Shown: positions 11,540 to 23,290, counted from the stretch's first letter. The stretch: DNA of 64,000 bases from Malania oleifera (GCF_029873635.1 NC_080423.1:111803087-111867086), one strand, 5' to 3'. Numbers and translations: made by a program. Notes: generated by a model from the letters alone, not told the origin.

Positions 11540-12846
11540 CTGTGTTGTACCCTCTAATTTACGGCTCAGTGCATTGGCCACCACATTTGCTTTACCTGGG
11601 TGGTAGCTGATAGTGCAATCATAATCTTTGATGAGCCCTAACCATCTCTTTACCGCATATTCAACTCTTTTTGCGTGAAGAAATACTTTAAAATTTTATG
11701 ATCAGAGAATATTTCGTATCTCTCACCGATAAGTAATGCCTTCAAATATTTAGTGTGTGTACCACTGCAGCCAATTCCAGATCATGGGTAGGGTAGTTCT
11801 TTTCATACTCTTTCAGCTGTCGAGAGGCATAAGCTACAACCCTACCATGCTACATTAACACACAGCCAAGTCCTTTCAAAGGCGCGTCACTGTAAATTAC
11901 ATAGCCATCACCTCCAGATGGAATCATCAGTATTGGTGCAGTGACAAGCCGCTATTTTAATTCCTGGAAGCTCTGCTCGCATTCATCATCCCATGCAAAT
12001 TTGGCATTCTTCCTGGTCAATTGCATCAAAGGCCCTGATAGTCTTGAGAAAACCTCTACAAACCGATGGTAATATCCCACCAGTCTCAAGAAACTCATAA
12101 TCTCCTGAACATTCCTCGGCCTTTCCCAATTTACCACTACCTTTATCTTATTGGGATCCACTGAAATTCCATCCCTTGATATAACATGCCCAAAAAACGC
12201 CATTTTCTTTAATCAGAATTCACATTTACTAAACTTGGTATACAATTTCTTTTCCCTGAGCGTCTAAAGTACCAGCCGTAAGTGTGCCTCATGCTCCTCA
12301 AAACTCTTCGAGTAGACCAGTATATCATCAATGAAAACCACAACGAACTGGTCTAGATATTGATGAAACCCCCGATTCATTAGATCCATAAATACTACTA
12401 GTGCATTAGTCAACCTGAACGACGTCACCAAAAACTCATAGTGCCCGTATCTGGTTCAAAATGATGTCTTTGATATGTATTTTGGCTTGACTTTCACCTA
12501 GTGATAACCTAATCCGAGGTCGATCTTGGAATAGACCCGTGTATCCTAAAGCTGATCAAATAAATCATTTATACGGGGTAGAGGATATCTATTCTTAATG
12601 GTTACCTTATTTTTTTTCTTTATAATCTATGCACATCCTCATAAGCCCGTCTTTCTTCTTTATGAATAATACTGGTGCTCCCCATGGCGATATGTTGGGT
12701 TTGATAAATTCTTTATTTAATAGATCCTGCAACTTGTCCTTTAATTCTCCTAATTCAGCTAGAGTCATACGGTAAGGATCCTTAGAGATTGGCGTTGTCC
12801 CTGAAGGTAAATTTATTGCAAAATCTACCTTGCGACCAAGAGGCAA
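11540..12846 (-). pseudogene. G3 reverse transcriptase and RNase H
   Basis: RT fingers at 12607-12846 ([22 protein letters not shown]). Palm near 12310-12500 with an intact FIDDILVYS near 12320-12345. Thumb and connection at 11952-12203 (FFGHVISRDGISVDPNK, LRLVGYYHRFVEVFSRLSGP). RNase H remnants at 11540-11860, including [10 protein letters not shown] near 11600. Stops and small indels break the frame repeatedly. Confidence 0.85.
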
Positions 12847-12980
12847 CCCAGGTAGCTCTTCTGGAAAAACAACTAAAAATTCCCTTACACTAGTGTATTG
12901 TCAAGTTTCAATTCATTTTTTGACACCTCCTTTATAAATGCCATAAATCCCTGACATCCTTCTAGGAGCAGTTTGCTCAC

Positions 12981-13410
12981 CTACACGATTGACACTAATT
13001 GTGGCGAGGCATGCACACGTGAACCAACAAATTTGTATTCTTGCTCACCAGGGGGTCTAAAAATTACTTCTTTCTGATAAAAATTAATAATGGCATTATT
13101 AACTCCAAGCCAGTCCATGCCCAGTATTACATCAAACCCCTGCATGTCTAATATCACAAGATCAGCTGGTAGTACTTTCTCCTGAATGCTTACTGGAAAG
13201 TTCTGAAGTACCTTCCTACACCTCACCATAGATCTTGTTGGCGTGACCACAGACAGTTCTACATCCAATAGTTGTGCCTCTACCCTAATACTTTAACATA
13301 CCTCCCTGATATAAAGGAATGGGTGGCACTTGTTTCAAATAAAACAAAAACTTTATATGATAATACAGCAAGTGTACCTGTGACAACATCTCCAGCAGCC
13401 TTGGCATCTC
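12981..13410 (-). pseudogene. G3 aspartic protease
   Basis: The active-site region near 13330 reads LFETSATHS where the family has D-(S/T)-G-A, so Asp has become Glu and Gly has become Ser. The second half (MQGFDVILGMDWLGVNNA, near 13110) is intact in an open stretch at 12981-13268. Confidence 0.8.
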
Positions 13411-13529
13411 CCGGCGTCAATGCATAGACCCTTGTCAGTACCGTATTCCTCTGCTGGACTCCACGGGGCGCCTGATGACCACCCCAGTTCAGTCTGGGAG
13501 TTGGTGCATAAATTGGTGGTCCCTAAAAT

Positions 13530-14467
13530 GTTTGGGCCATATGGCCTCTCCCACAATGGTAGCAGACATTCTCCCCTAGCCAGCACTCACTTGGATGTCT
13601 CCGTCCACATTTGGGGTGGGTGGGATAAGATTGTCCACCCTGGAATCCAATGTGCTCTACCGTCTGCCTCTAACCCCCACTAGATCTACCTCCTCTCTAG
13701 GAGCCTCGACTGGAACCCTCGTGAAAACTCGAAGATGCGACCCTCTTCCTCTGGCTCTGTATCTCAGTCTCTCTCGGCAAACCCTTCTCTGCTATTATGG
13801 CCTTGTCAACCAGCTCTAAGAAGTCCTGTATCCTTAGTACTACCACCTGTCTATAAATATCTCGCTTCAAATTCATCTCGAACATCCCAGCCTTTTTAGC
13901 TTCATCCGAAACAATATAAGGGTAGAAATGCGACAACTTGATAAATTTCGCCGCGTACTGCTGGACTGTCATCGATCCTTGGGACTAGCTCATAAACTCC
14001 TGTACTCTAGCCTTTCTAGCCGAGGCAAGATAGTATCTATCAAATAATATGTCCCTGAATCGGGCCCAAGTCATCGACACTGGAATTGATCTCTGCTCCT
14101 CCAGTAATCTAGTGGCCGTCCATCATCTCTCAGCCTCCCCTGTCAGCTTATACATGGCATACGGTACCCTCTTCTCATTGGTGCAGTGAAGCACCGTCAA
14201 AATCTTCTCTATCTCCTGCATCCAGTTCTCCGCAACTGTAGGATCAGGCACTTTTGAAAATGCTAGTGGGTTCATCTTCGTAAATTTTTCTATCATGCAC
14301 CCCTGAGTTGGAGATGGACCTCCCTACTCCCTGGAGCTTCAGACAATCTCAGCCATGACCTGTTGAGCCACACTACGTAACAAAGCATCTGAATCCCCAC
14401 CTCTTGCACCAGAAAGCCCTACTCCGTCATTGCCACTAGCGTGAGCGCTACTACCTCCTGGGTCCAT
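13530..14467 (-). pseudogene. G3 gag
   Basis: The start codon is kept here: ATG at 14465-14467 giving MDPGGSSAHASGND. The gag domain follows in pieces, with an open stretch at 13697-13972 (QQYAAKFIKLSHFYPYI, EMNLKRDIYRQVVVLRIQDF). The zinc knuckle near 13550-13565 reads CYHCGRGHMA, one residue shorter than C-x2-C-x4-H. Several stops. The plus-strand readings over 13420-13819 are shadows. Confidence 0.83.
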
Positions 14468-14727
14468 CCTATGATATTACCAAATTATTTTGAGTATCTG
14501 AACCCTACAATACTATACTAACTAAAATACCCCTTACCTCTTATCACTAATTTAAGGTCGAGCCCTACCATATGGAAATAGAAATCATTGATAGTTTATT
14601 ATGGTTTTCCTAGAATCCTGGGAAAATCACAGAAACCATCCCAAAACTCTACCTCCAAACTGCAGAACAAAACCCTAAATTCTCATCCTAATTTCCTAAC
14701 ATTAATTCACTAATACTCTGTGCTATC
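14468..14727 (-). other. G3 gag leader, cut before the primer site
   Basis: Matches the G2 leader up to about 14725 and then switches abruptly to unrelated LTR sequence, so the primer site and 5' LTR of G3 are gone. A shortened version of the leader stem-loop lies at 14605-14626 (loop CGTCA lost). Confidence 0.7.
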
Positions 14728-15154
14728 TATACTGAGATGTGTCTCACCCGAATATAAATGTATTATCTTTTTCAGGATTTCCTCGAGATCGAGCTTAGAG
14801 AGCTCGAGGTTTTTATAGCATTATTGGGAAATAAAACAAGAAAAGGGTATATTTCTATTTTAATTTTGGGATGTATGAAATTTATGTTTTATGCCTTTAT
14901 ATTTTAAGGCTGTTGAGTAAGGAATGATTGTGAAAATACTGAAATATTTTGGGAGTTATATAGATTTATGGAAATGCAGGTGATGAATGATTACTATGGA
15001 TTATAGATAGGAATTAGTAAACTCTAGTATTATGGTATTATATGTATGGAGATTAAATTTATGTTTTCCACTGCGTATATGTTGATTATGGATTATCAGG
15101 GATTTTATCAGGTATAACGCGTTGGGCCCGGGTTTAAGGGTTCGAGACATTATA
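14728..15154 (+). repeat. Tekay-type LTR fragment, plus orientation
   Basis: Matches the right-hand 430 bp of the solo LTR 16862-18552 from ACTGAGATGTGTCTCACCCG through AGAGAGCTCGAG and GGTATAACGCGTTGG. It ends CATTATA at 15154, an eroded TG...ACA terminus. Its left part is missing. No primer site follows. Confidence 0.8.
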
Positions 15155-16856
15155 GAACCAGAAGAGGTCAAAGAAAAATCAGAGGAAACGGACCTGGAAG
15201 TGAAACATATAGTTAATAAGGAGACTGCTACCAATAAGGAGTACCAACCTGTGGTACCTCATTCTCAGAACTTGGAACCCGTGGAACCATCACTCCCGAT
15301 TAAATTAGATGTAAAAGAGCCCAATGTGAAAGCAGACTTTTGCAGTGGTAAGATGATATGTACACCCGATAAAGAGGGTGACTAGATTGGTGAATGTCTA
15401 ATTTTCAAGGAACCAAGTAAAACTTGTAATGTTAATGCTTCTGAAGAACTACAGGTACTTGTTCCAATAACTCTCCCTCAAACGTTAGTTCGAAAAGAAG
15501 CAAATTTCCTGGACAAGAGAGAAAGGAAAGAAAGAGTACTGAGAAATTACATTGCACTGTGCCATGCTTAACACAGCGTATACCCTTCACATACTTGCGT
15601 ATAACTTAAGAATGACACACTTGAGTCAATCATGCGTCGTTTCTCTTTATATGATTTTGTGACTCCATGAAGAAGTGATTGGTAGTACATTCATGTTAGT
15701 CTGGCTATATAATTTCTTGTATTTACACGACATCTTACGAGGCTGAATAAACACATTCACGTGATTCATTGCACTTAGGGTTTCCTGTGAGCATTGATAG
15801 AACACCCGTGGCGAATATGACACCTTGTGAGATATCCTTGAGCTACTTATCATATTTTGAGTGTTAACATCAAATCAGAGTTCATGGAATTCAATTCTCT
15901 TTTTTCTAGATGATTCCTTGTACGCTAGTCTTTGTTTTTGATTGTTAGCCTAGAGGAGACACCTAGTGGGGAGATAGAAACCTAGATCTTGTAGCCTACT
16001 TAAGATATGAAGGTTGAGCCACCCCTAGAGATAGACTTAGTTCTCGGACTGCTATTCGAGCTCAATTCCCATTGATAGTATGAAGATAACAAAAGAAGTG
16101 TTAAGGTTGTCCTAATTGCTCAAGAAAAGACAGAAAATGAAGAGTGAGCAAAAGAAAGAATAAGAAATAAACATGCACATGAAATGAAATGCTAATGCCG
16201 GCTCCACATAAATATCACAAAAAAGTCAAGGACACGACACATATTTTCCACGTATGAAGATTCTTCAACTGGTTAATGCCTCAGATGTATTCACAACAAG
16301 TTTATGAATAAGTTGATCTAGGGTGGTCTCGATTGGATATGTCGAGTAGGTGAGAAGATGCTAGGGTGAAGGACCTGACACCTTATAGATAAGCTAGATT
16401 CTTTCCAAACTAGCCCACTCCATATACTTAGCGTTTGTTCCTTTTAATATGTGGGATGTTTGATCGCGACACTCCTTCTCACATATGACGAGTGAACCTA
16501 GTTTCTTTGAGTATTCTTGAGGGTATACTAGTTAGGCCAAGTCAAAGCGACCGTTCTGTTGGTGTCCATTAGTATCCTAGGTGTATTGAGTCACACACAT
16601 TACACACACCTCGAGAGCTTACCTGTTTATGCTCGAACCTATATGACTGCATTAACTCTGAATTGTGCCGCTGATTAACTTCATGTGAGTATATAGTTCT
16701 TAAATGGCACATAAACGAAGAAACTTGCATGAGTGACGTGCTTCGGAGTTGTGTGCATTGAATATGAACGAGCCTGTGTAAAATTCAGTTATGTTTTTGT
16801 ATATGAAACGGTATGGTTGTGTCTCATGTACATTAATTTCATGTTCACTGGAGTTC
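15155..16856 (+). mobile_element. internal remnant of a Tat-like retroelement
   Basis: About 1.7 kb of non-repeated sequence that belongs to the element whose 3' LTR lies at 20794-22205: once the two solo LTRs at GTAGT are set aside, the sequence runs straight on to a purine tract and that LTR. Only a short open stretch is seen (15155-15384, acidic and Glu/Lys-rich, EPEEVKEKSEETD), which I do not recognise. The rest has no readable gag or pol domain. The Tat assignment rests on the LTR, not on protein. Confidence 0.5.
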
Positions 16857-16861
16857 GTAGT
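16857..16861. repeat. target duplication GTAGT, first copy
   Basis: GTAGT occurs at 16857-16861, 18553-18557 and 20721-20725, flanking two successive LTR insertions. Confidence 0.9.
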
Positions 16862-17277
16862 TGTAATAACCTGAGAAAAAATTTTTTCAAAAAAAATTAA
16901 TTAATTAAAATTATTAATGAATTAATTAGTTAAACATTATTAAATTAATGTATTAAATAAATAGGTAAAAAGAAATAGTATGAAAAAGAAATTATTAAGA
17001 CTAATTAATTAATTAAACTTTATGAATTAACTGACAAATAAATTGTGCTATATGTACGTGTATATGTTTCGATATGGGTAAAATGCCAGTCATTTAAATT
17101 ATATTTTTTTCGAGTTTAGGGTTATTTATTAGATACGTATATGCGAAAATGAACTGATGAAAGTGGAAAATATTTTCAGAATAATTATGTAAGAAATAAA
17201 AGGTATTTTTAGTATATAAACATTAAATGTTGGTTGGCTTATTTTACAGGCATTGTATGAATTTTATTGCTAAATTG

Positions 17278-17455
17278 TGTGGCTGGGTAAATGTGTAACA
17301 GCTGAAAGTGGCTAGGTAAATGTGTAACAGCTGAAAAATGTTGGGTAAAACAGCTGAAAGTAGCTGGGTAAATGTATGACAGCTGAAAAATGTTGGGTAA
17401 ATGTATGACAGCTGAAATATGCTAGGTAAAAGAGCTGAAAGATGTTGGGTATGAA
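17278..17455 (+). repeat. tandem repeat inside the solo LTR
   Basis: About seven copies of a 22-28 base unit like GCTGGGTAAATGTGTAACAG followed by CTGAAA, some units shortened. This lies in the part of the LTR upstream of the conserved block and may be a U3 enhancer-like array; that is inference. Confidence 0.85.
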
Positions 17456-17654
17456 ATGAAATGAAGTGAAAAGGGAAATGAATGAAATGGAAATGAAATG
17501 TGAAATGTGAACAATGTAAAATGGGAAAGAGTCACTTAAAGTGAAATGCAATGCAATGTTAAGCCATGAATATGAACATATGTGTATGATTGAATAATGA
17601 TAGAAAGAATTATATATTATGATATTAGAAGTATGTATGTACGTAGAACATGTT

Positions 17655-17985
17655 ACGATTGGGCAAGGCGTTCCTTTCGCCTGAGGGCTTGCTGAGTAAG
17701 GCAAGTGCACTAGTAGCTACAGATGTGGCAGTAACGGCATAACGTACTAGGGCAAAGGGAACTTACTTGAATGAGCGGGTAGATTTCCCTATCCTTAGGG
17801 CCTTCGCCGATAAACTTTGTATGAGCTGTGGGAGTACGAGATCAATTTATCACTTGAGGGCTTACTGAGTAAGGTGAGTGCCCTGGTATGCTTTAGCTGC
17901 GACCTTTGGGTTGCCTAAATATCAGAGCAGAGGGGTGCTACTTGTATGGGCGGGTAATCACCCCTATCCTCTGGTAATCTTGTAG
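17655..17985 (+). repeat. imperfect duplication inside the solo LTR
   Basis: Two related segments near 17665-17830 and 17850-17985: GAGGGCTTGCTGAGTAAGGC against GAGGGCTTACTGAGTAAGGT, each followed by a GGGCGGGTA...CCCTATCC block. Confidence 0.75.
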
Positions 17986-18557
17986 GTTAAACATTTGCAT
18001 ATGTTTGATTAGGTTCAGGGAATGATTTTAGAAATTATGTTAACGATTTTCAAATGTTAAATAATATGTCATATATAAACTCATGTTGGCCACACACTGT
18101 TTTAATATATTGTTTCTCCCCTTACTGAGATGTGTCTCACCCGAATATGAAATTATCTTTTTCAGGATTTCCTCGGGATCGAACTTAGAGAGCTCGAGAT
18201 TTTTATAGCATTTTTGGTAAATCGAAAGAGAAAATGGTATATTTTTATGTTAATTTTGATATGTATATTTTATGTTTTATGTTTTATGTTTTAAGTCTTC
18301 TAGATATTATGAATGATTGTGAAACATATTGGTATTGTGAATATTAAATATTTTTGGGAGATATGTGTATATATGGGAATACAGGTGGATGCATTATTTA
18401 TTATGGTGTGTAGATAGATTTTAGAAAACTCTGGTATTATATTTGTGGAGATTATATTTATGTTTTCCGCTACGTATATGTTGATTATGGATTATCAGAG
18501 ATTTTATTAGGTATAACGCGTTGGATTCGATTTAAGGGTTTGGGGTGTTACAGTAGT

Positions 18558-20306
18558 TGACTCGTTCTTAGTTATGCTTCTAAGTGCAGAAGTGTCAATT
18601 TGTATCAAGGATGAGTCCAGGATCGTATTCCACAGGGACCACTGAGTATCAAAGTATTTGCGAAAGTTTAGTGAAATCCTATTGCTGCAAAATGTAAGTT
18701 GAAAATATTTTTGGTCTTTTATGATTTTAAAAACAGTAAACAAAAAAAAGAAAATGCTTGAGTAAACTATCAAAATGAGACTGAAATTTTATCAATTTTT
18801 CCAAAAAAATGTAAATCTAATAACGCAACCAAAACTAAACAGATTAACTAAAACAATTTTACCAAAGACTCGGGTTACGGGTTCAATGTCTGCTTACTTC
18901 CATCGTTTACTAATTCCCTAGGCCTTACTCCTCTTCTTGTTAATCCAATCAAGGCATTAATAAGATGAAATTTTATTACTAAGCTCGAGTAAATTTGCCA
19001 CATCCAAACGGAAGAAAATATAAACTCTCATTAAGCATCAACCGAATTTTATGTAAAAATAAGTTGATTAAAATCCTAAATTAAATCAAGGTTTTGATGT
19101 GCCTAACGTCAACAACAAAACAAGAAATAAGAGCCAGCGATTTATCAACGATGCCTTAAATTTTCGGTTTCAACCAAATAAAAGTTTAACAATGATATCA
19201 TAGGATAACTAATAAACCATGGAACGCAAACGACATCGACCCACAACCCGAGTTACCGAACTTAGCCACTCATGCTTGCAATAGCAAAAAAAATGAGAAT
19301 CCTATGTCTAATAAGGTAAGTATCGAAACAAGCGTTGACTAAAAACGATAACTTTAAACACATAACTAAAATATGCACGAATGAAAACTCAATCAAACAC
19401 ATATGCAGATAATAAAAACCAAACCTTTAACAAATTACAAATAGAAATAATTAAATGCAAAGAACAACTATTTCTATTCTAATTTCTTAAAAACAAAAAC
19501 ACTTTTTTTTTCTTTTATTTTATTTTAGAACCAAACCAAAGTTAATTTAATTAAAGGAATAACTTCAATAAAAATTAAATATAAGAAACAAACTAAACTT
19601 GTATCCAAATCCAATTAAATAACAAAATAAGAAAACAAGATAAAAGAAGAGAGAGAGAGAGAGAGAGAGAAACTGCAGGGGAGAAGCACATGGGTCTGCT
19701 GGTTGGTTCGTGTGGATCTGTTGCTGACTGGAGAAGAGCCGAGGGTGCTGGTGGTTGTCGGAAACTGGCAGGGAGCCGTGAGGATCTGCTAGAGAGGGCA
19801 GCAGCTTGCTGTGGTGGAACAAGGAAGCTAGAAGAAGGAGCTCTGGCCTGGGGGCTGTGCAGCACCTCCAGGAGGTTCACGGCGATGCTGCAGAGGAGTG
19901 AAGCCTCGGGTGTTGATGGAGATGGAGGCCGGAGCTGGTGCTCGGTACAGTTCTCGGCTGGAGAGCGGTTGATGATGGAGGGAGGCTGGCCGTGGCTCTG
20001 CTGGGTGTTCTGGTCCTCCATGGCGGCTACAGGAGAGTGGAATTCAAGGGAGGAAGAATAGGGAACAGGGGACAGAGGAAGGAAGAAGAAAGAGAGAGGA
20101 GTTTTGGGAAGGAGAAGAGAAGGAGAGATAGGAGCAGGAAGGAGAGGCCAGCGGGAAAGAAAGAAAAGAAAAGAAAAAACTAAAATAAGAGATGAAGAAG
20201 ATGAAGACTGGTTGCGCTCGGGTTCCTTTTAAAAGAAAGTTGTAGTGCCCTACCCGGATTAGCCAACCCGACCAGGCCATGCATGGCCGGGTCACATCAA
20301 ATACCC

Positions 20307-20361
<55 letters not shown>

Positions 20362-20720
20362 TTCATTTTATTTGTTCTCTATTTATCACAAATCTGACTC
20401 TTTTGGAGCCCGTTTCTCGCAAAACTCAAAACACAAAAGTTGTAGATAATCCTTTTCTCTTTCTCAAGAAATTTGAATCGTCTCGATCAGAGTTTGGACG
20501 AAAAAGTTATGCATGAAATACAAACAGGTGTCGATTTTGATTCCCGGAAATTTTCCTACGATAAAATATTACCAAAAATTCATAAATTGCACAATAAAAC
20601 TCAAGAATGATTATTTTGGAACTTTATTAAAATATTGGACAATTTTGGACATTTAATTAAAAATATAAACCGTAAAACCCGGTTTAAGATGCCCAATTAC
20701 GCAGTTTTGACGTGTAATCA
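18558..20720 (-). mobile_element. solo LTR of Tat-like element, copy B1
   Basis: 2163 bp, TGACTCG...TAATCA on the plus strand, flanked by GTAGT. Read on the minus strand it starts TGATTACACG, like the Tat-like 3' LTR at 20794 (TGATTATGCG). It matches B2 (23291-25466) almost end to end, including GTATTCCACAGGGACCA near the inner end. A TATA-like TTTTAAAAG lies near 20226-20234, with a GC-rich leader-like block (19680-20060) and a GA tract (19650-19671) downstream on the minus strand. Two long overlapping open frames in the GC-rich block are not shared as proteins with B2. Confidence 0.88.
20311..20359. repeat. (AT)n microsatellite
   Basis: About 24 TA units in B1. The matching place in B2 has only a short TATATATAT run (25086-25098). 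Confidence 0.95.
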
Positions 20721-20725
20721 GTAGT

Positions 20726-20793
20726 TGTGGGCACTACCCTAAAATTCATTCACGTCATTTGTTAGAGACTAACAAAATATTAGTTGGGGAGTG
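20726..20793 (+). other. 3' end of Tat-like internal region with polypurine tract
   Basis: Continues the internal remnant after the twin insertion. TTAGTTGGGGAGTG at 20780-20793, immediately before LTR start TGATTATG, has the look and place of a polypurine tract. Confidence 0.65.
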
Positions 20794-22205
20794 TGATTAT
20801 GCGCCAAAATAGCATAATTAAGCATCTTAATCTGTGCATTATGACTTTTATTTTTAATTAAATGTCTAATTATGTCTAATATTTTTTCAAAGTGTCCTAT
20901 TTATCATTTTAGAGTTTTATTGAACAATTTATGAATTTTTGGTAATTTTTTTATCGTAGAAAAATTCCCGAAAGTCAAAACCGGCACCAGTTTGTAATTT
21001 GCACATAACTTTTTCGGCCAAGTTTTGATCGAAACGATTCAAATTTTTGGAGAAATAGAAAATAATTATCTATAACTTTCGTGTTTTGATTTTTGAGCGA
21101 AATGTGCTCGAGGAAGGTCAAAATTGGCTGTCTGTGGAAAGAAAAAAAAAAACATGACGTGACCCAGCCATGAGGACGTGCGCTGGGCACGAGAAAAAAA
21201 AGGTGTAATGTTCTCATTTATATACATGGAAAGGGTTGAAAAGTCAAGGAGATAGGGGGGAAGCTAGGTCTTTGTTTTGAGGAGATCTTTCTTTATTTTC
21301 TCTTTTTTTGGGATACAGTAGCAGCCTTGGGAGGCCAGGGGGCAGCAGCAGAGCTGGGTGTGCAACTCCGGCTTTTTTTTTTTTCTCTCTCTCTCTCCTT
21401 TGTTATTTTTTTTCTAATACTTGTCCAATTATTTTTAATGATAATTTCAGTTTTGTTTATTTAAACTATTTCTTTGGAATTTAAATACTTGTTTGGATTG
21501 TATTTATTTTTAATTCAAGTTTATTCAAGATCTTAGTTATTATTTGTTTTATTTTTCTATTTTCCATTGAAGTTATTAAGGTACTAAGTTTATTTGTTTT
21601 GATTGGGCTATATTTATTTGTTTTTTTATTCAAAATCATTGTTGGAATTTCAATTTAGTTGAATTACTTTGAATTATTGAGTTTAGATTGTTTTTTTTAT
21701 ATAAAAAGTCTCCTTTTGAATCTTAAATATTTGTTTGGATTGTTATTTATTAAAAAAAAAAAGTTTATTCCTCTTATTTGGAGTCTTTATTAGAATTTAA
21801 TTCGTTCTTAGGTGTTTTTATTATTTAAATTAGTGGTTCTATCTTGTTAGGATTTAATCTTGTTTGGGTTTGTGTTTAAAGTTAGAATTTTTATTTAGTT
21901 GAATAATTGTAAGGTTACTTTTTTCGTTATTCTGGTATTGAATTTGGTGCTTATTTAGTTATTTTATGCACGGTTATTTTTTAGTCAAAGTTTAAGTTTC
22001 ATTGCAAAATCTTAAAAATCCTAGGATTCTGAATTTGAAATGTGTTCAATAAACTTTCTATATTTTTTTTCCGATTGGAAGAACGTGAAATTTGAAATTA
22101 AAACGCATTCCCTAAGGAGACGATCTAGTCCTTGAGTTGAGTATTACACAACATAAGTCCTATACATGGGATAGCTTTCGAACTGGTCATTTTTCGAGTG
22201 AGTCA
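20794..22205 (+). repeat. 3' LTR of the Tat-like element
   Basis: 1412 bp, TGATTATGCGCC...GAGTGAGTCA. Its first about 350 bp match the minus strand of B1/B2 at a lower identity (AATTTATGAATTTTTGGTAATTT, CATAACTTTTTCG). Near its end ATTCCCTAAGGAGACGATCT matches the CCACAGGGACC...GATCGT block of B1/B2 in reverse. A TATA box TTATATAC lies at 21217-21224, then a GC-rich block (21310-21380) and a CT tract (21384-21400). It is shorter than B1/B2. To the right the G4 LTR continues from GTCGA. Confidence 0.75.
21217..21224 (+). promoter_or_regulatory. TATA-like box in the Tat-like 3' LTR
   Basis: TTATATAC, about 90 bases before a GC-rich block and CT tract. The same layout is seen on the minus strand in B1 (20234-20226) and B2 (25003-24995). 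Confidence 0.5.
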
Positions 22206-23290
22206 GTCGACTGTCACGCCACACGCTCCAAGAGTCCGTGTGGTTGCACTACACCACTAGCAACAGTACCGTGCTCAATATCACAATCATCCATCAGAGT
22301 TGACTACCACATACCCGCAATCATTATGTGGTATTGACATTTTATCAATCATATTTCAATTCCATATTGCAGTATTCATATTTCCCATTTTCACATTTCA
22401 GTATTTCCGTATCAATATACATCATTATTCTCATATCAGTATATATATCTCAATTCATCAAAATATAAATGTTCTCATCATTTTTTGTGCACATTTCATC
22501 ATCTCATAATAGTATATATCGTGTTTCACGTATTTCAACATTTCTCAAAATACTCATATCAGTAATTTACAAAATATCATTTTTCAGACAAAACATTTCT
22601 ACTCACATATAAATACTATATTTCATTATTTTTCATTAATCACATCAATAATTCTCATTTCAATACTTTCTCAGAAATTATTCATCGTTATATTTCACAT
22701 TTTTCAACATACATCGTATGCTACACAGTTTTCATCTATTATTCATAAAATATTAATTTCACACTCCAAAGTATCACAATTTAAAATTACTCAAATGCCA
22801 CACAATTTATCTGATATTTATATCATAATAATTTCTAGACAAAATATCATATGCACATTTTCACATATTAACTTAAACAATAATTCTAAAAATACTGCTA
22901 TAATTTATTCCCCTTACCTGACTTACTGAGAGTCTTGTTAGGACCCAAATCCTAAGCCCTTGGCGCCTGAAATTCAAATCTTGCAATTTGCATTTCCCCC
23001 AGATTAATTAACTTATTTTCCTAAAAATAATACCCATCCAACCTTCTCTTGACTTCATATACCCCAAATAAACATTTAAACTAATATTTGACACCCCCAC
23101 TTGATTTTCTAAACTATGCATGCGGGGCTCAAAATTACACCCACGGTGCACACCCGACCCCTAAATTCTGAAAATTCTACTTCAACCTTAGATGTTCAAT
23201 ATTCTAACATTTCTAAATCAACCCTAATTAATTAAAAATAAACCCCTTAATAACCCTCATATCCCTAATTTGGGTTATGCCCACGACGAC
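22206..23290 (-). repeat. 3' LTR of G4, left part
   Basis: Matches the G4 5' LTR from about 32337 to 33415 at high identity (GTCGACTGTCACGCCACAC on). The first about 1140 bp of the LTR as displayed are missing, replaced by the Tat-like element ending at 22205. ACGAC at 23286-23290 is the target duplication of the B2 insertion. Confidence 0.88.

Larger units (their letters stand above)
16862..18552 (+). mobile_element. solo LTR of a Tekay-type gypsy element
   Basis: 1691 bp from TGTAATAACCTGAG to GGGTGTTACA, flanked by GTAGT on both sides, with no internal region. This is the product of recombination between the two LTRs of an older full element. Shared blocks with G4 LTRs in opposite orientation (the GAGATGTGTCTCACCCGAA and GGCCACACACTG blocks) place it with the chromoviruses. 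Confidence 0.92.

Noticed and set aside
13420..13819. Two overlapping plus-strand frames of 74-87 codons
   Set aside because: They lie opposite the G3 gag and zinc-knuckle region, whose minus-strand reading matches a known family.
2541..14467. Possible integrated pararetrovirus
   Set aside because: No movement protein or coat-like gene. LTRs, integrase and chromodomain are those of Ty3/gypsy retrotransposons.
15122..15385. 87-codon frame as a complete gene
   Set aside because: Its first eleven codons lie in an LTR fragment; the rest is an unrecognised piece of a retroelement internal region.
19593..20183. Open frames of 80-142 codons on both strands in the GC-rich block of B1
   Set aside because: The block is GC-rich, so stops are rare. 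The frames differ from those in B2 and match no family I know; treated as LTR leader.
20794..22205. Inverted duplication of B1 forming a large hairpin
   Set aside because: Similarity to B1 is partial and diverged. A purine tract before it shows it is the 3' LTR of another element in the opposite orientation.
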